Source: CAYOEZ01 sp964402955 (GTDB taxonomy: Bacteria; Chloroflexota; DTOL01; DAOUCN01). From it: 17,883 nucleotides of DNA. Below the pieces are notes generated by a model. That model saw nothing but the letters and a program-made list of their open reading frames with translations. It made no database searches and was not told the DNA's origin. The stretch covers positions 1 through 17,883 of the forward strand of contig CAYOEZ010000086.1 in NCBI GenBank assembly GCA_964402955.1, in the 5' to 3' direction. Position numbers and translations under genes: made by a program. Within the stretch, counting starts at the first letter, position 1. Every line of letters begins with the position of its first letter. Shown in pieces: positions 12,581-17,883 of the stretch.

Positions 12581-13783
12581 ATGGCGCCAGTTACGATCAA
12601 AGATGTGCAGGTGATCACCACACAACCGGAGCGCCAGCGCCTGGTCGTCGTGAAGGTCATCACCTCGGAAGCGGGGCTCTACGGCCTGGGCTGCGCCACA
12701 TTCACGCAGCGCTTCCACGCCGTCGTCGCGGCCATCGAAAAACACGTCAAGCCTTTCGTCATCGGCCGCGATGTCTCGCGCATCGATGAGATGTGGCAAA
12801 TGGGGTGGGTCAACGGTTACTGGCGCAACGGGCCAGTGCTGAACAACGCCCTTTCCGGCATCGATATGGCGCTGTGGGATATTAAGGGCAAGCAGGCAGG
12901 GATGCCCGTCTATCAGCTTCTGGGGGGAAAGTGCCGCGAGGGCGCTACTGTCTACACCCACGCCGACGGCACGACGCCGCAGGAAGTGCTGGAGAGAGTG
13001 CAGCAGTTTCAGGCCGAAGGTTATCGCTACATCCGCATCCAGATGGGAGGCTATGGCGGCAAAGGGGCGCAGATGGTCAAGCCCGAGGGGGCGGCCAGCG
13101 GGTCGTATTTCGATGCGCGTGCCTACGTGCGCAATATGCTGCACATGATGGAGTACGTGCGCTCGAAGGTAGGCGACGAGGTGGAGCTTCTGCACGATAT
13201 TCACGAACGGCTCTCGCCGATCGACACGGTGCAGTTTGCCAAGGATGTCGAGAAACTCAAGCTCTTCTTCCTGGAAGACGCCCTGTCGCCCGAAGACATC
13301 GAATGGTTCCAGCGCATTCGCGAGCAGTGCGCCACGCCGCTGGCAATGGGCGAGCTGTTCAATCACCCGCACGAATGGCGCTATCTTGTAGAGAACAGGC
13401 TGATTGACTTTATCCGCATGCACGTCAGCACGATGGGTGGGCTGACGCCGGCGCGCAACGCCGCTATTCACGCCGCCTACTACGGGGTGCGCACCGCCTG
13501 GCACGGTCCGGGCGATGTGTCGCCGGTGGGACATGCTGCCAACCTGCACCTGGACCTGTGGGCGCCCAACTTCGGTATCCAGGAGTGGTGTCGCTTCTCT
13601 GATCTGCGGTACGAGATGTTCCCGGGCACGCCGCTGGTGCGCAACGGCTACATGTACGGTAACGACAAGCCCGGCCTGGGCATCGAGATCGACGAGAAGC
13701 TGGCCGCCAAGTATCCCTGCGACGATTGGGTGGAGCAGTGGACGCAAACGCGCCTGCCGGACGGCAGCCCCAGCAAACCGTAG
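12581..13783 (+). CDS. D-mannonate dehydratase family (ManD/RspA, enolase superfamily)
   Basis: The 400-residue protein aligns over its whole length with ManD/RspA. Metal ligands are Asp206 (LLHDIHERL), Glu232 (FLEDAL) and Glu258 (MGELFN). The catalytic His208 and His308 (WHGPGDVSP), the Arg/Tyr elements in the 151-160 loop (YIRIQMGGYGG) and the C-terminal PGLGIEIDEKLAAKYP are also present. All ligands are offset by 4 from the Novosphingobium ManD numbering. Family knowledge: high-activity members convert D-mannonate to 2-keto-3-deoxy-D-gluconate in hexuronate breakdown. Others have only weak D-gluconate or D-mannonate activity and are likely regulatory or act on something else. The loop around 155-170 that distinguishes these classes is unusual here (Gly-rich, MGGYGGKGAQ), so the substrate is uncertain. 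ATG 12581 has AAGGAGG 6 nt upstream. It converges on the APH remnant, 51 bp away. Confidence 0.9.
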   Translation: MAPVTIKDVQVITTQPERQRLVVVKVITSEAGLYGLGCATFTQRFHAVVAAIEKHVKPFVIGRDVSRIDEMWQMGWVNGYWRNGPVLNNALSGIDMALWDIKGKQAGMPVYQLLGGKCREGATVYTHADGTTPQEVLERVQQFQAEGYRYIRIQMGGYGGKGAQMVKPEGAASGSYFDARAYVRNMLHMMEYVRSKVGDEVELLHDIHERLSPIDTVQFAKDVEKLKLFFLEDALSPEDIEWFQRIREQCATPLAMGELFNHPHEWRYLVENRLIDFIRMHVSTMGGLTPARNAAIHAAYYGVRTAWHGPGDVSPVGHAANLHLDLWAPNFGIQEWCRFSDLRYEMFPGTPLVRNGYMYGNDKPGLGIEIDEKLAAKYPCDDWVEQWTQTRLPDGSPSKP

Positions 13784-13834
13784 GTCGAAGAAAGTCGCCC
13801 GTCAGGAAGCCGGCAACAGGCCCAGCCCGCGTAG

Positions 13835-14128
13835 CTAACGATCGAGCTGGCCGCGTGCCCACGTCTCCTGCTTGTCCATCTCGTAGCGCCGGTAGTAGCA
13901 CTCGATGATCATGATGTCGCGCTCATAGCGCAGCACACGCACGTCTGCGGGCGGGGCGACCTTCAGCACAAAGACAAGGCCATCGGCCAACTCGACGCGG
14001 TAGGCGGCGTTGAAGTAGCCGTCCGTCAGTTCTGTGAATGACTGCACGCGGGCGCTGCTGCCCAGGTGATGGGCCACGATGTCCTGCGCGCTGGCAGCAG
14101 ATACGGGGGTTTTCGACAGGCTATACAT
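13835..14128 (-). pseudogene. APH/choline-kinase-fold phosphotransferase, internally deleted remnant
   Basis: The 97-residue frame begins like an aminoglycoside-phosphotransferase-family N-lobe: TELTDGYFNAAYRVELADG at 33-50, the ATP-binding Lys56 in FVLKVAPP, and VRVLRYERD at 63-71. The next residues, MIIECYYRRYEMDKQETWARG, do not resemble the N-lobe helix that should follow; they look like the end of the C-lobe. The catalytic HGDLHxxN loop and DxD motif, normally about 120 residues further on, are absent. The most economical reading is an in-frame internal deletion of some 200 residues. ATG 14128 has GGAGCG a few nt upstream, so the stub may still be translated. It is the last gene of the aldolase-amidohydrolase run. 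An alternative is a genuinely short N-lobe protein. Confidence 0.6.
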
Positions 14129-14143
14129 CGGCGCTCCAAAGCA

Positions 14144-14178
14144 AGAGTTCCGATCTCTTTAGGAGAGATCGGAACTCT
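14144..14178. repeat. 15-bp-arm hairpin (palindrome family B, copy 2)
   Basis: AGAGTTCCGATCTCT (14144-14158) and its exact complement (14164-14178) flank the loop TTAGG. The core arms are identical to those at 12443-12485, with a different 5-nt loop and shorter outer pairing. It sits between the amidohydrolase stop and the APH remnant. Confidence 0.9.
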
Positions 14179-14188
14179 GAATTCAGTC

Positions 14189-15193
14189 CTATTGCAGTAG
14201 CCGCCGCGCATTGGCGTAGAATACATCGCCGATATCGGAGCGGCTGAGGCCGCGCGCCTGCGCCGCGCGCAGGAAGGCCGCGATCGATTCATAGAGCAGT
14301 GATGTGAACGTGTCCTCGTTTGCAGGATCGCGCCGCGTCTGAGCGTCGCTATAGCGCGTCTTACGCACGAGGTTGACATAGTTGTCGCCCTCGCAGATTC
14401 GGCGCAGGCGCATGGCAACCAACGGCAGGTCGCTGCCGTAGAGGATGCGCTGCGGCTCAACCTGCTGCAAGAGCAATTCCATGACTTCCTGGTTGCAGTT
14501 GGCCGAAAAGTCCCAGTACAGTTTGTCACAGTTCTTCAGTTCGGGCAGCCCGGCAAGGGCATAGTTGCGGCAGTAGGCGCGCCCCACGTGTGCGATGATG
14601 AGCTTGATCTTCGGGTATGTGGCGCAGATTTCCTTGACCTGGGCGATGTTGCTCGGATCGGCCAGCCGGCCGGCACGCGGCAGATGTAGGACGATGATCC
14701 AGCCATGCTTGTTGGCCAGATCAAGATGGTGCGGCGGTAAACAATCGAACACGGTCACCTGCCCGACCGGCTTGCCCTCGACCAGGTAGAAATACGGCTT
14801 GAGGCCACGGTGCTCGCCGGCCTGCACGCGCTGCCAGACCTCGTCCTGCGTCCAGGTGGGGCGAGTTACCAGCAAACTCGATGTGCCGTACTCGCCGGCG
14901 GCGCGCGCCGCATAGCTGTTGGCCGCGTCCAGATAGACGTTGCGGCGGGGGAAGGCAAACCACACCGGCTGCACATCCTTACCCGGCATGAGCTTCCTGT
15001 AGGTCTGCATCATGGCAGCGGCCGAGAAAGCCTGGCACATACGATCGGCCCAGAAAGCCGGCAGCGGGATGGAGCGATCCACATGCTCCATCCGCCCCAC
15101 GTGGCAGTGAATGTCGATGATGCGCTGCGGAAGCTGCTCTTCCAGATAGCGGCGATAGAATGGTAGATCGACACGATCAAGGTAAGCTGGCAT
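14189..15193 (-). CDS. Amidohydrolase (amidohydrolase_2 / lactonase-type TIM barrel)
   Basis: The 334-residue protein has the metal-dependent hydrolase pattern: His29-x-His31 in IIDIHCHVG, a strand-end His in VLHLPRAGR, IIAHVGR around residue 200, and the final metal Asp in LYGSDLPL around residue 250. The set matches PF04909-type members, which include sugar lactonases (for example L-fucono-1,5-lactonase and L-rhamnono-lactonase) and some decarboxylases. Given the AKR dehydrogenase and acid-sugar dehydratases in the window, lactone hydrolysis is a reasonable inference but not shown. The ATG lies 6 bp after the upstream aldolase's TAA, with only a weak AAGAAG ahead, so translation is probably coupled to the aldolase. 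No signal peptide is seen, so it is cytoplasmic. Confidence 0.85.
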   Translation of the reverse strand: MPAYLDRVDLPFYRRYLEEQLPQRIIDIHCHVGRMEHVDRSIPLPAFWADRMCQAFSAAAMMQTYRKLMPGKDVQPVWFAFPRRNVYLDAANSYAARAAGEYGTSSLLVTRPTWTQDEVWQRVQAGEHRGLKPYFYLVEGKPVGQVTVFDCLPPHHLDLANKHGWIIVLHLPRAGRLADPSNIAQVKEICATYPKIKLIIAHVGRAYCRNYALAGLPELKNCDKLYWDFSANCNQEVMELLLQQVEPQRILYGSDLPLVAMRLRRICEGDNYVNLVRKTRYSDAQTRRDPANEDTFTSLLYESIAAFLRAAQARGLSRSDIGDVFYANARRLLQ

Positions 15194-15199
15194 GGCTTC

Positions 15200-16012
15200 T
15201 TAGTGCAGATTGAACTCTGCAGCGACCTCCCGCGGGTTCGCCTTGTCCTTCACAACTGCCTTGAGTCCCTTGAGGAAGCGGGCCGCGTCCTTGGCCTGGA
15301 AGACGTTGCGGCCAAAGACGACGCCGCGTGCGCCTGCCTTGATCGACTTCTGTGCTAACTCCAGCGCCTGTAGCTCCGTCTCGAGCTTCTCGGCGCCCAG
15401 GGTGAAGATGGGGATCGGCGCGCCCTCAACAACCTCGGGGAAGCGCTCGCCGGTGTAGAATGTCTTGATGGCGTCTGCGCCCAATTCACAGGCGATGCGA
15501 GCGGCAATCTTGACATAGTCGTGAAGCTGAGACTTGTCCTTCTCGATCTGCGGCGGGGGGAAGGCCTCGCCAATGATGGGGATGCCCATCTCGTGCGCTT
15601 CCGCGACGAGGCGAGAAAATAGCTCGACGTGTGCGGCTTCGCGCTTCTCCGTGCCGCTCTGCAGAATCAAAGCAGCCAGAACGACGTCGGCGCCCAGGCT
15701 GACGGCCAGGCGCACCGACGCAGCCGGAACCGTTTCCGACTCGTTGTAGCCCCAGGGATAGCAGTAGCGTGTGCTCCAGTTGAGACGATTGATGATCATT
15801 GGCCCACTGCGCTGGGTGAAGAGCGAAGCGGTGAAGCGAATCATCCAGGGCGCCAGCAGGACAGCATCGGCTTCGCCCAATGTGGCAACGGTCGCGCTGA
15901 AGTTCTCAAGCCCTGCCAGGGGGCCAAAGGTCTGGCCGTGATCGACGGCGACAACAACTGCGTTTGATGAGCCGGAGAAAAGCCGGCCAAGTCGGATTTC
16001 CTTACCTGTCAC
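15200..16012 (-). CDS. DhnA/DeoC-family class I aldolase
   Basis: The 270-residue TIM-barrel resembles archaeal-type class I fructose-bisphosphate aldolase and LsrF. Asp24 in VVAVDHG, the Schiff-base Lys183 in GADAIKTFYTGER, and the phosphate-binding GARGVVFGRNVFQ at 227-239 are visible. Family knowledge: members cleave or transfer keto-sugar phosphates through a lysine imine. The GTG at 16012 is chosen because GAGGAG lies 6 nt upstream and the family N-terminus starts here. An ATG at 16057 lies on the promoter's -10 box and cannot be used. The gene is divergent from an FGGY kinase with a shared operator region and overlaps functionally with it: kinase makes a ketose phosphate, aldolase splits it (inference). 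The lsrK/lsrF pair has the same family combination, so a signalling-sugar role is an alternative. Confidence 0.87.
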   Translation of the reverse strand: MTGKEIRLGRLFSGSSNAVVVAVDHGQTFGPLAGLENFSATVATLGEADAVLLAPWMIRFTASLFTQRSGPMIINRLNWSTRYCYPWGYNESETVPAASVRLAVSLGADVVLAALILQSGTEKREAAHVELFSRLVAEAHEMGIPIIGEAFPPPQIEKDKSQLHDYVKIAARIACELGADAIKTFYTGERFPEVVEGAPIPIFTLGAEKLETELQALELAQKSIKAGARGVVFGRNVFQAKDAARFLKGLKAVVKDKANPREVAAEFNLH

Positions 16013-16018
16013 GATAGT

Positions 16019-16024
16019 CTCCTC
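16019..16024 (-). promoter_or_regulatory. Ribosome-binding site deciding the GTG start of the DhnA-type aldolase
   Basis: GAGGAG on the minus strand, 6 nt before GTG 16012. Confidence 0.75.
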
Positions 16025-16057
16025 GGGTGTGCACGTGATGTGGAGCGTTCTGTCCAT

Positions 16058-16086
16058 ATCGTATCATGCTGGCGGCAGCTTGTCAA
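16058..16086 (-). promoter_or_regulatory. Sigma70-type promoter for the aldolase/amidohydrolase genes
   Basis: On the minus strand, a -35 TTGACA (16086-16081) and a -10 TACGAT (16063-16058) have a 17-bp spacer. The start of transcription would fall near 16051, some 40 nt before GTG 16012. Confidence 0.7.
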
Positions 16087-16098
16087 GCGTTCGCTCGC

Positions 16099-16183
16099 TA
16101 TTCGAACACAGTATCGAAAGATTGACAGCGAAAAACCGCTGTGTTATACTCCTTTCATAACACTATCGAAACATTATCGTAAC
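16099..16183. promoter_or_regulatory. Operator-like TATCGAAAC repeats in a shared divergent control region
   Basis: Related words are TATTCGAAC (16099-16107), TATCGAAAG (16112-16120), TATCGAAAC (16164-16172) and TATCGTAAC (16175-16183). The last two form exact 11-bp tandem units, ACTATCGAAAC and ATTATCGTAAC, and a weaker third unit (CCTTTCATAAC, 16151-16161) precedes them. They flank the kinase promoter, one pair just upstream of -35 and one at about +5 to +27. One-helical-turn direct repeats suit a DeoR-type or similar repressor (inference). No such regulator lies in the window. Confidence 0.6.
16122..16150 (+). promoter_or_regulatory. Near-consensus sigma70 promoter for the FGGY kinase
   Basis: A -35 TTGACA (16122-16127), a 17-bp spacer and a -10 TATACT (16145-16150). 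Transcription is predicted to begin near 16157, about 50 nt before ATG 16208. Confidence 0.82.
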
Positions 16184-16207
16184 ACCGCCCGCGAGGTAAC
16201 TCATTCA

Positions 16208-17734
16208 ATGAAATTGGTGCACATGGACCTATTGCTTGGCCTCGACATCGGTACCACTGCCGTTAAAGCTGCTGTCTACGATACCCGCCTGTGTGTGGTC
16301 GCCTCGGCGCAAGCGAACTACCAGCGCGGTCTGGCCTCGCCACGCGAGGGCTGGGCGGAACACGACAGCGCCGATCTCTGGCGCGGCGTCGTCGAAGCGG
16401 TGCGCTCCGCCGTCGCCGCGGCTGCTGGCCAGGGCAAGGTTCTCGCGCTCTCCCTTTCGACGCAGGGCGGCACAACCATCGCGCTCGATCGCACAGGCCA
16501 AAGCCTGCGCCCGGCCATCAGTTGGATGGACACGCGGGCCGCGGGGAGCATGCTGAGCGAAGGATGGACAGCCGACCGTGTCTATCGCACGACGGGTTGG
16601 TGGTCGGACAACGGGCTGTCGCTGCGCCACATGCGCTGGCTGCACGAACACGAGCCTGAGCTTTTCTCCGCCACCGAGCGGTTTGTCTTTGTGAACGATT
16701 TCGTCCTGGGCCGCATGACAGGCGCATATCTCATGGATCCCAGCAACGCAGCCATCACCATGCTCTATGGTCTGGACGAGCAGGATTGGCATGACGAGCT
16801 GTTGCAGATGGCAGGGGTTGCCCGCTCCCGTCTTTCAGCGCTTGCTGCATCGGGTTGCGCCGCCGGACGGTTACTGCCTGCCGTTGCAGCCGAGCTCGGT
16901 CTGCCGCCCGGCGTCATTGTCGCCAACGGAGCACACGACCAGTATTGCACGGCGCTCGGCGCCGGCGTCGTGCGCCCCGGGTCGACGCTGATCGGCTCAG
17001 GCACAGCCTGGGTGCTCTTCTTTGCCACCGATCGCCCGGTCTTCGACAGCAAGCAGGTCTTCCACCCGGGGCCACACGTCATGCCGGGCCACTGGGGCGC
17101 GCTCAGCAGCATACCATCGGCCGGTGCGAGCGTGGAGTGGTACCTGCGCCAGATGTCGGCCCGCGCTGATTCCGCCGGCCTGCAAACATCCGACAAGTAC
17201 CGCTGGCTCAACGAGGGGGCGGCGCAAGCTCCGGCAGGATCGAAGGATCTGCTCTTTATGCCCCATCTGGGCGGCTTCTATTCCGCTGCCGGAGAGACGC
17301 CGGTGCGCGGCGCCTGGATTGGCCTGACCCTTGCCCACTCCACCAACGAGATGTCGCGCAGTATCATGGAGGGGGTCGCCTACGAAGTGCGCCGTTTGGT
17401 GGAGCTGGCTCACGATGCAGGTGGGAGAACCAGCGCCAAGATGGTGGGCGGGGCAACATCCAGCCCGCTGTGGCCTCACATCGTGGCCGACGTCCTGAAC
17501 ATTCCGGTCGCCGTGCCGTCTCGCCGCGGCGCCGCCTGCCGCGGTGCAGCGATTCTGGCGGGCGTTGCCGCCGGCGTCTTCACGGATGCGCTGGATGGAG
17601 CGGCGCGCTGCCTGGTCGAGGAGAGCGTGGTCGCGCCGGACGCCGGCAACGTCGAGCGCTATGCGAGTCTCTACCGGACCTACTGTGACGCTTTTGCGCG
17701 CCTGTGCCCGGTTTTCAGCGCGCTGGCGCGGTAG
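16208..17734 (+). CDS. FGGY-family carbohydrate kinase, xylulokinase-like
   Basis: The 508-residue protein has the usual xylulokinase length. The N-terminal phosphate-1 loop is LLGLDIGTTAVKA at 9-21. WMDTRAAG near 103-110 and the substrate segment GLSLRHMRWL follow. The catalytic Asp is about residue 244 in ANGAHDQYCTALGAG, then the phosphate-2 loop GSGTAW near 263-268, and the C-terminal nucleotide motif GGATSSPLWPHIVADVLNIPV near 415-435. It transfers phosphate from ATP to a pentulose, hexulose or polyol; the exact sugar is not readable. ATG 16208 is chosen: GAGGT lies 10 nt upstream, and upstream codons cover the promoter. A second ATG at 16223 lacks a site. Transcribed divergently from a DhnA-type aldolase, under one operator region. 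The XylB name is not assigned because other FGGY kinases share these motifs. Confidence 0.9.
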   Translation: MKLVHMDLLLGLDIGTTAVKAAVYDTRLCVVASAQANYQRGLASPREGWAEHDSADLWRGVVEAVRSAVAAAAGQGKVLALSLSTQGGTTIALDRTGQSLRPAISWMDTRAAGSMLSEGWTADRVYRTTGWWSDNGLSLRHMRWLHEHEPELFSATERFVFVNDFVLGRMTGAYLMDPSNAAITMLYGLDEQDWHDELLQMAGVARSRLSALAASGCAAGRLLPAVAAELGLPPGVIVANGAHDQYCTALGAGVVRPGSTLIGSGTAWVLFFATDRPVFDSKQVFHPGPHVMPGHWGALSSIPSAGASVEWYLRQMSARADSAGLQTSDKYRWLNEGAAQAPAGSKDLLFMPHLGGFYSAAGETPVRGAWIGLTLAHSTNEMSRSIMEGVAYEVRRLVELAHDAGGRTSAKMVGGATSSPLWPHIVADVLNIPVAVPSRRGAACRGAAILAGVAAGVFTDALDGAARCLVEESVVAPDAGNVERYASLYRTYCDAFARLCPVFSALAR

Positions 17735-17750
17735 AGGCGACAGATGCGAC

Positions 17751-17808
17751 AGACCCCCGAGGTGCCCGATAGAGCGGACCAGGCTCTCTCGGAGACCTCA
17801 GGGGTCTT
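17751..17808. terminator. Compound hairpin downstream of the FGGY kinase
   Basis: The outer arms AGACCCCCGAGGT (17751-17763) and ACCTCAGGGGTCT (17795-17807) pair at 12 of 13 positions. An inner stem pairs CCGATAGAGC with GCTCTCTCGG at 9 of 10. It begins 16 bp after the kinase stop codon, so it is well placed as a terminator, although no T-run beyond TTGTTTG follows. The outer stem is the same family as 1197-1231. The last 75 bp of the window hold no gene I can support. Confidence 0.65.
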
Positions 17809-17883
17809 GTTTGCTACTACTGTTCTTGGCGGTAGTGTATCATATTGTGTGTAAGCTGTCTTGACGGGAGAAGACAATAGGCG

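Noticed and set aside
12566..13747. 393-codon minus-strand open frame opposite the ManD-like gene
   Set aside because: The same shadow effect. The plus strand aligns over its whole length with ManD/RspA.
12443..14178. Possible sequencing-adapter contamination, because GTTCCGATCT and AGATCGGAA resemble common adapter ends
   Set aside because: Both copies are long perfect palindromes that continue beyond the adapter-like core with different bases (AGAG/CTCT instead of the adapter sequence). They have different loops and sit only between genes.
16013..16057. N-terminal extension of the DhnA-type aldolase to an ATG at 16057
   Set aside because: That ATG overlaps the -10 region of the gene's own promoter. 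GTG 16012 has a well-spaced GAGGAG.
16040..16207. N-terminal extension of the FGGY kinase to 16040
   Set aside because: The extra codons read through the near-consensus promoter and operator repeats. The family N-terminus (LLGLDIGTT) starts just after ATG 16208.
1..17883. tRNA, rRNA or recognisable insertion-sequence transposase
   Set aside because: No tRNA cloverleaf, rRNA segment or transposase reading frame could be found by eye on either strand.

Overview
The window looks like a scaffold from an uncultivated GC-rich bacterium, most likely a Chloroflexota (Anaerolineae/Caldilineae-type) lineage. That assignment is an inference from overall codon use, sigma70-type TTGACA promoters and many short palindromic intergenic repeats. 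Any firm taxonomy would need a search. A run of 100 Ns (9945-10044) marks a scaffold join.

Layout. (1) 62-925 (+): a 5'-broken aldo/keto reductase of the L-galactose/L-fucose dehydrogenase type, followed by about 390 bp of non-coding tandem repeats and a strong hairpin. (2) 9655 down to 1318 (-): a run of genes in the order GH4 glycosidase, class II bisphosphate aldolase, mandelate-racemase-type acid-sugar dehydratase, HpcH/HpaI-like aldolase, divergent enolase paralogue, ThDP-dependent enzyme, orphan HigA-type regulator, zinc-ribbon/coiled-coil protein. Several gaps inside this run hold palindromic repeats. (3) 11161 down into the gap (-): a DegT/StrS-family PLP aminotransferase. It diverges from (4) 11307-13783 (+): a uroporphyrinogen-decarboxylase-like protein and a ManD/RspA-type D-mannonate dehydratase homologue. 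(5) 16012 down to 13835 (-): a DhnA/DeoC-type class I aldolase, a metal-dependent amidohydrolase and an internally deleted kinase-fold (APH) remnant. It diverges from (6) 16208-17734 (+): an FGGY sugar kinase followed by a compound hairpin.

How it fits together (inference). Almost every gene belongs to a family that handles sugars or sugar acids. One plausible route is non-phosphorylative: aldose dehydrogenase (AKR), lactonase (amidohydrolase), acid-sugar dehydratase (MR or ManD), 2-keto-3-deoxy-acid aldolase (HpcH/HpaI). A second is phosphorylative: FGGY kinase followed by class I or class II aldolase. No transporter and no obvious dedicated sugar regulator lies in the window, but two divergent promoter pairs with operator-like repeats are visible. 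The least conventional parts are the enolase paralogue that has lost canonical substrate-binding and catalytic motifs, the HpcH/HpaI-like protein with a Tyr where the catalytic His is expected, the UroD-like protein in a sugar locus, and the dense palindrome families. One of those palindromes is associated with a duplication of an aldolase gene's last codons.
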